A stretch of DNA of 64,000 bases, taken from positions 94,488,368-94,552,367 of the forward strand of contig OZ026516.1 of NCBI GenBank assembly GCA_964019695.1, in the 5' to 3' direction. Made by a program: the position numbers and the translations under genes. Below the pieces are notes generated by a model that worked only from the letters and a program-made list of their open reading frames with translations, did not search any database and had not been told where the DNA came from. This document shows, piece after piece, positions 1-11,519 of the stretch (position 1 is the stretch's first letter; each line of letters begins with the position of its first letter). This DNA comes from Loripinus fragilis. Taxonomy: Eukaryota > Mollusca > Bivalvia > Lucinida > Lucinidae.

Positions 1-145
1 TTGCTAACACTCCTAAATCTGTGATACACAACACTAAAAGTGCACACATGCGCGCGTGTGTGTAGTGAGGGACCAGTGTTTGTAAAACCCCCAAACATGT
101 TCTAGTTTTTGATAGTGTTATTTCATTTCTGTTATCAATTTGCAG

Positions 146-388
146 GTAAGCGATCCAGATAGAGGTGACAATAAATTACCAACATTTAAGTATATACTAT
201 CTGGATCTGGAAGTCTACCAAGTTACATGGTTGATGTTGACACAAGCAATGGGACAGTTAAACTATTGAAGCAGTTAGAATTGACAAACAACAGCACGTT
301 TTTTATTGTTGTTCGCATCAGAAGCAAGAATAAATACATTGGACCAGATGTTCCCTATAAAACTCAGAGAATCTACCTTAAGATACAG
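146..388 (+). CDS. Cadherin exon A: most of an EC5-type repeat of the preceding unit
   Basis: The acceptor TTTGCAG ends at 145 and the donor GTACTG begins at 389. The 243 nt (81 codons, phase 0 at both ends) start VSDPDRGDN, with a DxD motif (DPD), and end IYLKIQ, which joins DVNNNYP of exon B. By position it corresponds to exon K (231 nt) of the next unit, but little of the sequence matches. The usual LDRE calcium motif is replaced by LELTN, so calcium binding at its C-terminal linker is probably weakened. Unlike exon K it has no cysteines. Its partner exon (a J-type exon) lies before the window. Confidence 0.85.
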
Positions 389-520
389 GTACTGTACATA
401 CACTTTATACATTGAATTTATTATTGAAACTTCTCTGGATTTGAAGTACATGCTAATTCAAATTAAATATGGTCATATTTATAAACCATTTTGATAATTT
501 TCTTACCAAGCATATTTATT

Positions 521-565
521 GGGTGCTTAAAAGAAACGTCCCCACAAGATGTTTCTTTTGAGCCA
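521..565. repeat. Short palindrome with GAAACGTC core
   Basis: GGTGCTTAAAAGAAACGTC pairs imperfectly with GATGTTTCTTTTGAGCC, giving a ~45 bp hairpin. Related small palindromes occur at 22000-22043 and 48872-48940. Confidence 0.55.
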
Positions 566-603
566 GCAAAATGTATGTTTTAAAAGAAAATATTAGAAAT
601 AAC

Positions 604-2533
604 TATTAACTCGGACCCAATACACGGACTGGTCACTTACATACAGGTAAATGTATATATTGGAAATACGTTGTCGTGGCTCAACTGTGGCTGAGCTTTC
701 AAAACTGACATATGTTGAGGATTAAATAATCATATCTCCGTTATTTCTCTGCATATCTTTGATTTTTTTTTCAAAAAAGCAATGGTTCAATATACTATCT
801 TTAAGCCTGTAATTATACCCCGGGTATGAAGTATATAGGGGGTATAAAGTTTTTGCCTTTTCTGTAATTATGTTTGTTGGTTTGTCTGTCTGTCTGTAAA
901 CTTTTTTTTTCTGTCAAAGATTTCTAAGCAACTACTTGACTTAGGATTCTGAAATTTGGTACAAAGCTTGATAGTGATGAGATGTATTGTGTAACAAAAA
1001 ACAGTCACATATTGCTTATCAGTCCATTTATTTGTTCATTTTTCTTCTTTCTCTCTCCTATGTAAATCTTTCTTTTTTTCTGTCAAAGATTTCTCAGCAA
1101 CTACTTCACTTAGGGCTCTGAAATTTGGTACAAAGCTTGATAGTGATGAGTTGTATTGCGTAAAATAAAAACAGCTACATATTGCTTATCAGTCCCTTTA
1201 TTTGTTCATTTTTCTTCTTTCTCTCTCCTATGTAAATCTTTCTTTTTTCTGTCAAAGATTTCTCAGCAACTACTTGGGTTAGGATTCTGAAATTTGGTAC
1301 AAAGCTTGATAAAGATGAGTTGTATTGTATATCAAAAGAACAGCCACATATTGCTTATCAGTCCCTTTATTTGTTCATTTTTCTTTCTCTCCAATGGAAA
1401 TTTCTGTCACAGATTTCTCAGTTCCTATTGGAGCCAGTATTTTCAAATTTTGTGTACATCTTCAAGATGGCAAAGTGTACTGTGTAAATGGAAATTAAGA
1501 TGCTAATCCTCATTTTGCCTTCTTTTTTCAATTTTTCATTTTTTCCTTCTTTCGCTCTTATATGATTCATATAGACATTTTTTCTGTCAAACATTTCTCA
1601 GCAACTACTTGAGTTAGGATTCTGAAACTTGGTACAAAGCTTGATAATGATTAGTTGTATTGTGTAACAAAAGAACAGCCACATATTTTTTATCAGTCCC
1701 TTTATTTATTCATTTTTCTTTCTCTCCAATGAAAATTTCTGTCACAGATTTCTCAGCTCCTATTAGAGCCAGTGTTTTCAAATTTAGTGTACACCTTCAG
1801 GTAGGCTTAGTGTATTGTGTAAATGAAAATAAAGATGCTAAAGCTCATTTTGCCTTCTTTTTCAATTTTTCCTTTTGTCACTCCTATATAACACATGTGG
1901 ACATTTTTGTCAGTTTTCTCAGCAACTACTTGATTTAGGATTATGAAATTTTGTGTACACTTTCAGGTAGGCAAAGTGTATTGTGTAAATGAAAATTAAG
2001 ATGCTAATCCTCCTTTTGCCTTCTTTTTTCAAATTTTCAAATTTTCCTTCTGTCACTCTTATCTAACACATATGGACATTTTCATAAAATTTTTCTCAGA
2101 AACTACTTGATTTAGGATTATGAAATCTTTGACAATTTTGTCTTTTCTCTGAAAGTGTTACAACCTCTGATGGCTACCGCCGGGGGTATGTGAGCTTTGC
2201 TCACTTCTTGCTATATTTTTATATCTATTGAAAGTTTATCCACCTTTATGAACATCAGCAAGAAACCTAGGTACTCTTTTTAGCTATTTTCGGTACTTTT
2301 AGCTGAAATTCGTCAGAAATCAGCATAAAAAATGAGAAAACTTCAATTTTTTTACTGTAACTCGTAATATTTCAGTTAAGCAAACCAGGAGTAACCTCTT
2401 ATAATCTTGTGTATGTTCAGTATCAATTTATTGGTTGTAGTACTTTGAAATAGTGCTAAAATAAAGCCTCGACAACATAACTTTGTATTTCCGTCAGTGA
2501 CCAGTCCGTTTATACTGGGTCTGAGCCATTAAT
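604..2533. mobile_element. 1.9 kb inverted-repeat (TIR) element enclosing a minisatellite
   Basis: The left end (about 604-680: ATTAACTCGGACCCA, then CGGACTGGTCACT, then GGAAATACGTTGTCG) is the imperfect reverse complement of the right end (about 2466-2533: CGACAACAT, then GTATTTCCGTCAGTGACC, then GGGTCTGAGCCATTAAT). The arms are roughly 65-80 bp. The inside holds the tandem repeats listed separately and no transposase that I can see, so this looks like a non-autonomous DNA element. Target duplication not resolved. Confidence 0.65.
890..2150. repeat. Degenerate minisatellite, ~155-180 bp units
   Basis: A motif like CTGTCAAAGATTTCTCAGCA recurs near 911, 1080, 1249, 1404, 1584, 1739, 1905 and 2085. 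Spacing is about 169 bp at first, then alternates near 155-180 bp. The first three units are most alike and each carries AAATTTGGTACAAAGCTTGA and CACATATTGCTTATCAGTCC. Later units diverge and look like a two-unit higher-order pattern. The array lies wholly inside the inverted-repeat element 604-2533. Short reading frames across it are products of the repetition, not genes. Confidence 0.8.
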
Positions 2534-3429
2534 GATTTATATAATTTAGTGACTCACTCCTTTTAATTCGAAATACCAATAATTGAAGTAAAATTCTGGT
2601 CCTAAGTTTTTTTAAAATTATTTAAATTTTACTGCAGTTGAATTTACCTCATAAAGTAGTTAGCTATTCAACCTACTACCTGATCCACTGGCAAAGAAAA
2701 ATCAAATAGACAACATATATAACACAAGAGAATAGAGCATGAAAATAACATAATCATAAATAAAGAACAAATATGTCTCTTACCTGTTGATGCAATAGCA
2801 ACATTTACACAGAAAAATTAACAAGACACACGCATAATTTGCGATCAGGTTTTGTCCATTGTCACTCACGCGTTGTCTGTCATTGATCATCTGTAAACGT
2901 CTTCCTTAAATGACATCTCCTCCTAAGCCACTTGCAAAAGTTTAAAATTACTTTACACAATTATTTCTCCTAAGGTATCCTACATAAATTTTCTATATGA
3001 TGCCGCTCTGTCAAACAATTTTTATTATAAAATGTCTATAACATGATGTCTCCTCTGGAAGTGAGATAACAGTCGCTATGTTTTAAAAATGATAAACCAT
3101 CAGTGAATTACAGATGTTGGTAACTTTATGTTATGACACTCATAATACCGTTGTGTATATAAAACAAAATTGTAACACTTTCCGGCAGAAAACTAAATTT
3201 TGATGAAATACAAGTGTAACCTGATAAATAGAATATAATATTTTGTGCTCATGGATTATTGAATTTTAATAAACCCAATGGGAAAAAGCGATAAAATGCT
3301 TTGCAAAGTGTTTCACTTTATATCTCTTTTCCTAAACACATTTAATAAATTAAATTATCGGAGTATGCATCAGCACTTATTTTAAGATCCCTTATATGCT
3401 TTGTAATAACTGAAACTGTTTGTTTTACT
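2534..3429. other. Intron A-B sequence without recognised feature
   Basis: AT-rich sequence between two repeat elements. No coding potential or clear repeat seen. Confidence 0.6.
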
Positions 3430-4070
3430 TAAGAATTGAAAGTTATTTTCCTGCGTTTCAATAATGTATGAATTGTTGGATAAATTACATCTAATTTGCA
3501 TGAAAGCTGAAGGTTTTCATGCTAAAATTAGATACAACGGCATTTCATACCTCAGTGAAAAGCAGAAAAAAAGCTTTCAATTCTTATAATAACAATTTCT
3601 TATCTTATTCTTTCTCCTAAGTATTTTTTTAAATTATAATTTTCTTAAAATTACGTTTCCAGTAAATAAACTTTCTCGCATTAGACAATGACATGCACTA
3701 TGACGCGTACGTAGACGTCACGACGTTAAACAAAAAAACAAGATGGTAGCAAGATTGTGTTAGACAGCTGATTGGCATGAATACTATTAATTTAAGTATT
3801 GTATGTAAGTTTATCTTTGCTTTTCCACCTGAAAATATCTGTCTAAGTGTAAAATAAAGTGTAAGTAGTATCTGACTGTCCATCTCTCTTCATAGAAACA
3901 TTGCACAGTATCACTAAAGGAGTTCTGCAGTGAATGTCCCCACCCCTCATGAGTACAAACCAGAGTTCATAGAAAAATGAAATACAGGTCAATACAATCA
4001 GATGACTGTTCTTGACCAATCAGATTAACATATCTCAATAAATGTTAAGACAGTTGTGATTATATGCTTA
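3430..4070 (-). mobile_element. Palindromic interspersed element, short copy
   Basis: 3430-3595 is an imperfect palindrome: AAGAATTGAAAGTTATTTTC at the left and CTTTCAATTCTTA at the right, with AATTAGAT/ATCTAATT and TTTTCATGC inside. Sequence up to about 4070 is the reverse complement of 11520-11810 and of 12560-12850. Compared with that copy, this one lacks about 0.7 kb in the middle (between roughly 3730 and 3765). It ends about 190 bp before exon B. Confidence 0.75.
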
Positions 4071-4259
4071 ATGGTTATAAGTAACTTATCAATTATAACA
4101 TAACAACGGAAATATTTAACGTGGACGTCATTGACAACGGCTGGTTTTAGCATTATTACCAGGATATTACATACTAAATTGTGCAGACTGCTAAGATAAA
4201 GGGATCTTAAGCTTTAAATATTCTAATAGACAAAATATAAAACCGGGCTTACTTTTCAG

Positions 4260-4348
4260 GATGTGAACAACAACTACCCAGTTTTTATGAACAAAAGTGT
4301 CAATATATCTGTACAAGAAAACACTACATCAGGAGAATTTCTTGGAAG
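4260..4348 (+). CDS. Cadherin exon B: linker and first strand of EC1 (unit 1)
   Basis: The acceptor ACTTTTCAG ends at 4259 and the donor GTATAT begins at 4349. The 89 nt encode DVNNNYPVF followed by NKSVNISVQENTTSGEFLG: the inter-repeat linker (a DxNDN variant with N for the second D), the first strand, and the xEx calcium motif (QEN). It ends in phase 2 (AG), completed by G of exon C to give Arg. Three N-glycosylation sequons (NKS, NIS, NTT) lie within 16 residues. The duplicate exon B' (41984) has identical length and about 26 of 30 residues the same. Confidence 0.9.
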
Positions 4349-5579
4349 GTATATTTGTATAACAGCACACATATTTTAAAATATAATTCAAGTATTCCTT
4401 CAACTTAGGAGATGAATGAGTCAGAGTGGCTCTTGTCTGCCATGCCTTTGATCTTGCTGTCTATACATCCATATGTCTAACATATCTCAATACCGTTAAC
4501 TTAGAAGCATTAGCCTAAGTATGTGGTAAGCTTGTTAGAAATGTTGAGTGGATTACTTGATTAGTGGACCATTTGAGGGAATTAAAAAGTACTTATGTTG
4601 GGCGAAGATTTGGCGCCAGTAAAAATCATAAGTTTGTGATTATATACTCGTGTGGACTGATAGGATCATTGTCCTTATTTGATCGATTAAGATATGTCTT
4701 CTTTTGTGATGTGATGATACTGTAGGTAAAATAGGAAGCCTAATAGTTAGCCAATCAGTTGTGAAGTTAAACAACAGAATCTATAGTCACAATGTATTTA
4801 AGCCCTCAACACTCCTAGACCTTTGAGCTGCTATTCATTACAGTGATAGTTTTTTTTACAAATTCATGCTCTAAGGTCTATGACAAATTAGACTGCCAAT
4901 TAACTTTATCAGGGCTATTGTTATCATAATCTTCATAGGTTTTTTTTATTTTATCTTTAATACCTCACAATTGCTCTAAAATATGACAATGTATTAAAAT
5001 AGTTTTATATATTGATAATATCAAGCATTTTATTTTGATTGGTTTTATAGATTTTAGATAAAACTAAGATTTTTCTTGATTTTCCTGAAATATCAATTAA
5101 AGTTATAAAAGGGAGCACTATAAGATGTAAGATGAATGTTCAATGTGATAGTATGTAAGTGGAGTTATAAACACTTCTATAGAGCATGTCTATTTTGTCC
5201 TCTTTGAAAATCAGTAATCACATTATAAGAATTTCTGGAAATAAAAAAAGATAAATTTGCTATATGCAAAAGTTCATTATTCTAGCTTATAGTTTACTCA
5301 TTCCCTTCCTGTGCCTCACAACTAATCAGTTTGCACAGAAATTTAAATTTTTGGCCAAATTAATCACATATTTTGTTAATATTTGTTATATCTTTTAAGT
5401 AAATCATTTTGTATATTCCGTGAAGTGGTCAATGTGACCATTTCCAAAGACGCAATCATGAAAAAGTAGAAGAAATATTTTAGTAGGTCATAGATCATAT
5501 ATTACAATCATTAAGAAATTAAGTGGTTCTCTCTCTGCGCTTGTACTCACTTTATTCCTTTATAACTGTTATATGCTCA
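4349..5579. other. Intron B-C, AT-rich, no recognised feature
   Basis: Non-coding AT-rich sequence. No repeat family recognised by eye. Confidence 0.55.
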
Positions 5580-6375
5580 ACTACAAAAGAAACCCATCAG
5601 TCACTTTTTAGGGCAATTGGGGTAAATTAATTAAGAAATCAAAATGTATTTTATACCATATCCTTTAACAATTAATTATACATCAAATTATTTAATAATG
5701 TAACAGTTTTACTTAAACCCATTCATGCTGTACGCCAGTGTATAGACAAGGGGTCATTTCTAAAAATGACAAGTTTCAGACAATTGGTTTTCACTCGAGT
5801 TCTAGTCTTAATCAGTTCACTTCGTCCATAACCGGTATGTCCCTCTTTGGCGAAGCCATCGAGTGTGTGCAGAAGCCAAAACAAACCGCGTTAGTTTAGT
5901 AAGCTTGGATCTCAATCCCATAGAGCAGCTGTGGGATGAGCTCTGACGACGCATCCTGGATTATTCAGTGCAACCTCGGAATCTTCGACAGCTCCAGGTT
6001 GCTCTCCATTAAGAATGGGCACAGATTTCCAAGAACGTTGTGCGACGTTACGTGCTTTTGATTCGACCTCGTTCTGAGGCAGTTATGGCGGCAGGAGAGA
6101 GTCATGTCTGTTTTTGGACGAATTTAACTCAAGTGAACTGATTTAGACCAGAACGAGATATTCATCGTCAAGTGAAAAACTTGTCATTTTTGAAAATGAC
6201 CCCTTGTCTAAACACTGGCAAATAGCATTAACAGATTTAAGTAAAACTGTTACACTATTCAATGAAATGATGCAGAACCGATTGCTACGGAATATGGTAT
6301 AAATATATTTTCATTTCTTAATTCTGATTTCCATAGTTGCCCTGAGAAGTGACTGATGGGTTTCTTTTTAGATAA
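5580..6375. mobile_element. Tc1/mariner relic with ~250 bp inverted repeats
   Basis: The left arm (about 5580-5830) carries AGAAACCCATCAGTCACTTT, then TTACTTAAACCCATTCATGC and GACAAGGGGTCATTTC. The right arm (about 6130-6375) carries the reverse complements GAAAATGACCCCTTGTCT and GTGACTGATGGGTTTCT. Between them is the decayed C-terminal part of a Tc1-type transposase. Long inverted terminal repeats are known in several Tc1 subgroups. The element is surely inactive. Confidence 0.8.
5902..6107 (+). pseudogene. Tc1-like transposase C-terminal fragment (DLNPIE motif), broken
   Basis: One frame reads SLDLNPIEQLWDEL, stop, RRILDYSVQPRNLRQLQVAL, and further on ISKNVVRRYV and PRSEAVMAAGES. DLNPIE-x-LWDEL is the signature at the end of the Tc1 DDE domain, and its Glu is the third catalytic residue of the family. 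In-frame stops occur after WDEL (TGA) and after QVALH (TAA). The N-terminal helix-turn-helix part and the two catalytic Asp regions are missing, so this is a remnant only. Confidence 0.85.
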
Positions 6376-6849
6376 TATATATATGATCTATAACCTATTC
6401 ATATCTCTAAACTAAGCATTACCTGGTAAGAATGAAGTCATTTTATTTTTTATTTCATCCTTATCACATCAAAAGAAGCGACACAATAACTGTCTTAAAT
6501 TAAGCTAGCAATAAAAAATACAAGCAGGACATAATAAAAATCTTGTCAAAAGGAAACCTGTCTTTTGGGTTTACAAGAAAATAATGCTCAACTAAGCTCT
6601 GTCATCCACAGAAGCTAGATGTAATTATATCCAGATATTGAATTAGAGGTGCTGATCAGACTTCCGGGATGCACAGGCACATGTAACCAAAAAAGGGTTT
6701 TTTGTCACTTAAATTTCAAGCAAAGTAGTCAGAATTGGCTTCTTTAGCGAGAATACTGTAAAACTGGAAGTAAAAATAGCATGACATAACAGAATCTGGA
6801 GCAAATAAGAAAACAAATTAGCTAGTTTCGACTTTTACAGGCATAGTAA

Positions 6850-7870
6850 TTAAAAAAATATCTAGACTTATAAGACTATTTATATTGATAGGTGATCCAG
6901 CTTAGAAAATGTCTGATTCGACCCCTGTTCTGTTTAAAAACCTCAGAATGGAATACACTTTTAATCTAAAATATTCTGTGACCACTACCTTGTAGGTAAT
7001 TAAACCCTTAATCGATAGAAATCAACAATAATAACATTTTTTTATCAGTTTCTTAAGAATTCTGCTTTTTTACGTCAACAACTTTTGATTTTGCTGAGTC
7101 GTACAAGATCTCCCAAAACAGATTTTTATCAGTATAGCATACATTCCTAATGAACCAACGAAAAAAAAAGCACTGCATAACGATAAAACAACCTGACTAC
7201 AATTTTGTTCACCAAACCTCTTTCCAAAGTCATCCCCAATCAAAGTTTACTACGGGGAATGTCTTTTTTGCATGCAAAAAGAAACATACTTCCATTTTTG
7301 CCATTGATGTCACAGCCGTACAGTTTAATAGACAATTTTCTGATTGGCTGTGTATTCCCATTAGGACCAATCAGAACCATCTTTGTCTGTGCATGCCATC
7401 TATCAGAAAATAATGCAGTATGGTGGCAAAAGTAAAATCACAAAAGTTTCTCTGAATATTTGTTGGGGAAGATGAAATCTATTAATAAATTTGTTTGCAG
7501 ATATAAATTTATTAGGTGTTATTGTAAATGTCTGGGGAGGTCGTTTGTAGCCAACACAACAGGTAATTGTTTCTTTTGGGGCGATATTTTTTTAGATTAA
7601 TGTTTGAGATCTCATAAGACTAAGCAAATCAGCGGCTGTTTACGTAAACAAAGCAGGGCTCTGTAGAAACTAATATTATAACATGTATTGATTTATATCA
7701 ATTGAGGGCTTATTTACATACAAGGTGGTGGTCATAGAATATTTTCAATTAAATGTGTGTTCCATTTCAAGCGTTCTAAACAGAACAGGGGTCTAATCTG
7801 ACATTTTCTATGCTGGATACTTTGTCAATATAAATAGTCATATTAGTCTAGAATTTACAGTATCTTAAAG
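6850..7870. mobile_element. ~1 kb element with ~180 bp inverted repeats
   Basis: The left arm (about 6850-7034) reads TATTTATATTGATAGGTGAT, then AGAAAATGTCTGATTCGACC, CCCTGTTCTGTTT, and ACCACTACCTTGTA. The right arm (about 7680-7870) is the imperfect reverse complement (ACAAGGTGGTGGTCATAGAA, AACAGAACAGGGGTCTAATC, GACATTTTCTATGCTGGATA). The interior 7035-7680 has overlapping short reading frames but nothing resembling a known transposase. Non-autonomous DNA element, class unknown. Confidence 0.7.
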
Positions 7871-7879
7871 GGTAACCCG

Positions 7880-8735
7880 ATTCAGGATATTATGGCAAGC
7901 GGAGATATTTGATGGATACACAGTGCTATTTTTTTAGTATATTATAGGGTGTGATATATGTAAAGGATACACAGTGTCTTTTAATTTCAAGACATTTTGG
8001 ATATTTAAAGGACATATAGTGTCATTACATTTTGGGATATTAAAGAAAATGGGGATGTTTGAGGGTACACAGTGTTATTTAATTTCAAGATATTTTAGGG
8101 AAGTAGTGATATGTAAAGGATATATAGTGTCATACCATTTTAGGATATTAAAAGAAGTGAGGATATTTGGGGATACAGAGTGCCATTCAATTTCAGAATG
8201 TTATAGGAAATAGGATACATAGCCTCATACCATTTCAGAATATTGTAGGAGGTTGGGATATTTGAATGAATCAGATGGTCACATCTTTTCATGGTATTAT
8301 GGGAATAGGTATTTCTTAAATATACACAATGACATTCCATTTCATGATGTTAATGGAAATGCAGATATTTGAAAAATACATAGTGACATTCCATCTCAGA
8401 TCAATAAGGATATATAATGATTACATTATTCAAGACAGTTAAAGGATATTTAAGTAATTTTGGAGATTTGAAGCACCCAGAGGGCCCTGTTTTTCATGGT
8501 ATTAAAGGTAATGGGAATTGTTTAAGGATACATAGTGTCATTTCTTTTCAGGATACAAAGGCAGGTTGCAATATTTGAATGATACATAGTGGCATTCCAA
8601 TGTAGGCTATTAATGGAAGTGGGAATATTTTAAGGATACCTAGTGTCCTTTCACTTCAGGATATTAAGGGGTGAGAATATTTGAAGGATCCTACAGGTCA
8701 TTTCCTTAATTGATATTATGAGACGTGGGGATATT
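7880..8735. repeat. Minisatellite, ~60 bp degenerate units, upstream of exon C
   Basis: A unit like GGATACACAGTGTCATTCCA, then TTTCAGGATATTAAAGGAA, then GTGGGGATATTTGAA recurs about 13 times with much variation. Examples: the ATACACAGTG stretches near 7917 and 7967, ATATAGTGTCAT near 8015 and 8122, and ATACATAGTG near 8377, 8530 and 8582. It ends about 170 bp before the acceptor of exon C. The open frames of 66-79 codons inside are repetition artefacts. Confidence 0.8.
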
Positions 8736-8906
8736 TCTGAGAAGTAAAGCATTATTTGTTCTAGCTTCTATCCTAAATCCATAAAGTTACTTTATGCCAT
8801 GTTTTGCTGGTGTTTATTTAAATTGTTTCATCTAAATATAATGTTGGAGTCATTGCATTAACTTAAAGGCATGCTGTATTTAGATAGTGATTTGTGTGTG
8901 TTCCAG

Positions 8907-9063
8907 GTTATTAGCGAACGACAATGATTTCACAACAGAGTTCAATACAGTGAGGTACTGGCTAGATACCTCTGTGGAACACTTCTACATTGATTCAATC
9001 AGTGGAGAGCTATACCTGAATGAAGAATTAGACTATGAGAAGCAAACACAACATAACTTTACA
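8907..9063 (+). CDS. Cadherin exon C: body of EC1 (unit 1)
   Basis: The acceptor TGTTCCAG ends at 8906 and the donor GTATGT begins at 9064. 157 nt. The first G completes Arg with exon B, then LLANDNDFTTEFNTVRYWLD, a DxD motif (DND), and FYIDSISGELYLNEELDYEK, which holds the strand-turn-strand Ile-Asp...Gly-Glu-Leu and the LDYE calcium motif. It ends HNFT in phase 0. Exon C' (48647-48803) has exactly the same length and most residues the same. Confidence 0.92.
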
Positions 9064-10189
9064 GTATGTATCAAAAACATTAGTGAGTATAATCAAATGT
9101 ATATAGACGCTGGTCCTTCGTATCTAGAGAAAGGTTGCGTAGGACAACTCATATGTTAAAATGCTGTAGTTATTTCACCATCATAAAAGGAATATCTCCC
9201 TTACAATATTACCCATAATATATTTATCATTACAAAACAAGGGGGTATGACTAGATAATACCACACTATTATTATCAGACACAAACCGATTGTACTATGA
9301 GAAAGACTGACTCTGAAATAACACGTATACATTTAAAACACAATATTTAAACCACATACTTGCCAAACTAATAAATATAAGAAGCACCATATCCAGAAGC
9401 TTGACTGTGGTAGCAACAAAAGCACCAATTAACCCATTTAAGATTAATGAATTTCCAAATCAAATGATCAAGTCCATTTCTTTTAAAATTATTTTATGTT
9501 TCTGTGTGGCATTTTACACTTTGATTCAAATTTTGATTCAACTTTCAGTAAATTGGTGAAGAACCTACCCAGAAGCCATGTGTAAGGCTGTCTGAGCTTG
9601 GTCTGCGCTATTTGGCTTTGTTCCTTAAAATTGGGACTATGCTTTTATTGGTTAAAATGAGCAATGAGCAACAGCAGAACTAAATTCCAAGATTAAAACG
9701 TACCAACAGAGTTTTATTTGAGTGGGACAAATTATCAAGAACCACACATTTTCTTAAAAAGTATAAAAATTGAAACAAATTCAGTTTAAATGAGAGTTAT
9801 GTTTGAGTGATATTCTGCTTTCTATCAATACCCAATATGGGGTACAAAACACGAAACATGAAATAATGATTAATTTACTCGTATGTAACAAAACTAAACA
9901 AATAACGTATGTTTGTGTAAACTGACTTATATTCATACTTATGTATTGCAATACATCCTTTGGGACTAGAAGAAGCCATGACATCAGACTGGATTTCAAA
10001 GACTTCTGCTGATGAGCATTTTTCTCAACACTGCGTATGGTATTTTAAAAATGTATTATTTAATATTGAATGTATAGATGATATATAAATGATTTTTTTC
10101 AAATAGTCTATGGAGGCCTTTCCTATGCAGAATTAATTGTATATTTGACTAATCATGGAATTTAGGGTAAATAATTTTCAGTAAAAGTA
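9064..10189. other. Intron C-D, first part, no recognised feature
   Basis: AT-rich non-coding sequence. Short open frames only, without cadherin or transposon similarity. Confidence 0.5.
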
Positions 10190-10915
10190 AAAAAAGGTGA
10201 GAAAGATCAGGAATCGATACAATCAAGTACCAAAGCAAATTAGAGTACCCAATCTTACCAATGAAAGAAGATGATGCCCAATACAAGCGTTAAAAAGTGA
10301 GAAAGAAGAAAAAGATCATAAATAATAATATCAAGCACCCCACCTGACCCAGAACACCACAAGGGGAAGTAACAAATACACAATAAAACACCACATACAA
10401 GAGAGCTAAGACGTCAACCCATTCCCAGCAGGTGACCACAAGGCTACAAGGAACAGACAAGAAAACACGACAAACATGAAACACAAATAACAAAAATTAT
10501 CCACAAAAGAAGCACAGCCTTGGAACGGTCTGTAAAAAAAGTTTTACTGGAGGGTTTAAACTTGTTTCACGGCGATAACCTCCTTCTTAGGTCAGATATG
10601 GATCAAGGAGCATAGTTGTTTGGTTTGCATGAAAGACCCTAACTTATCCATGAATTATCTCCTAGAACATATTAATCAAGATATAAAAAGGAGATAAAGC
10701 AAAGATAAGGTTTCAACACTACATAAAACTGAATATCGGAGCAAAAGAAATCAAACAGGTAAACCCGATGGGCCTGACAACAGCCAAAGCATCAGGCCCT
10801 AAGTATCCCATCTATAGATAAGTCATTAAGTCGGAACCAGCATAGAGTCTGAAGTCCGACCCACCAGCGTTCAATTAAAAAGGAAATCAAAGTTGCCAAC
10901 TGCGATTGGGTTGAC
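10190..10915 (-). repeat. Dispersed family R1, long copy, reverse orientation
   Basis: Read on the reverse strand this matches 24050-24615 and 25920-26750. Shared tracts (forward-strand text here) include CAGGAATCGATACAATCAAG, CCTTGGAACGGTC, TTTTACTGGAGGG, TTGGTTTGCATGAAAGACCC, GGCCTGACAACAGCCAAAGC and AGACTCTATGC-type sequence near the far end. No terminal inverted repeat or coding capacity seen, so class unknown. Confidence 0.75.
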
Positions 10916-11519
10916 CACAAAGCATGCAGTCTTTTGCAATACATTAATGTTTTTACAATATTTTTTATAATAAGACATTATTATAATAAACTGCTCTGAA
11001 TTTTTTTTAGAGCCAACCAGCTTCTTCAGCTTACACACTAAGTTACCATAGAACTCAGGTTCTGAAAGTCCAAGGCACAAGAGAGATTTAAGTACAACAC
11101 CGAATTTAGATATCAAATCATAGTATCGGCAATAAAATTTAGAAAAGTTTTGTAAAGTTCATGATACTGATAGCCTTTTAAGGAAGTTTCTGAGTTAACA
11201 ATTTATTGCAAGTGTTGAAGTCAGCAACATGGCTAGATGCTCTAGCAAAGCGGATGAGCAAGGAACATCAACATCTAAAAATTGGAAATTGACAATTTCA
11301 AAATCAAAATCGTCACGTTTATCATAAATTTTGGTTGAAACAATATCATTAGAAATTGACAAATGTAAGTCTAAAACTTGGCGTCAGTATCAGAGGTATT
11401 AGCTTTATTAAGTTGGATCTCTGAAGGGTGTATTTTACCTACCATATTATCAAACTAAATAAAATTTATTTTTAAAAATACCATCCAAATATTTGGATGT
11501 AGTGTTAAAAGCGTCAATA

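Noticed and set aside
140..145. Translation start near 140
   Set aside because: The upstream bases TTTGCAG are a splice acceptor, and the reading continues a cadherin repeat begun in an earlier exon.
890..2150. CRISPR-like array of regular repeats
   Set aside because: Units are ~155-180 bp, vary continuously and have no unique spacers; a minisatellite in an animal intron.
7974..8213. 79-codon frame repeating a GHIVSLHFGILK-like pattern
   Set aside because: Product of the minisatellite 7880-8735; the repetition at DNA level explains it.
10290..10493. Hydrophobic 67-codon reverse frame resembling a membrane peptide
   Set aside because: Falls in repeat family R1 and is not preserved in other copies.
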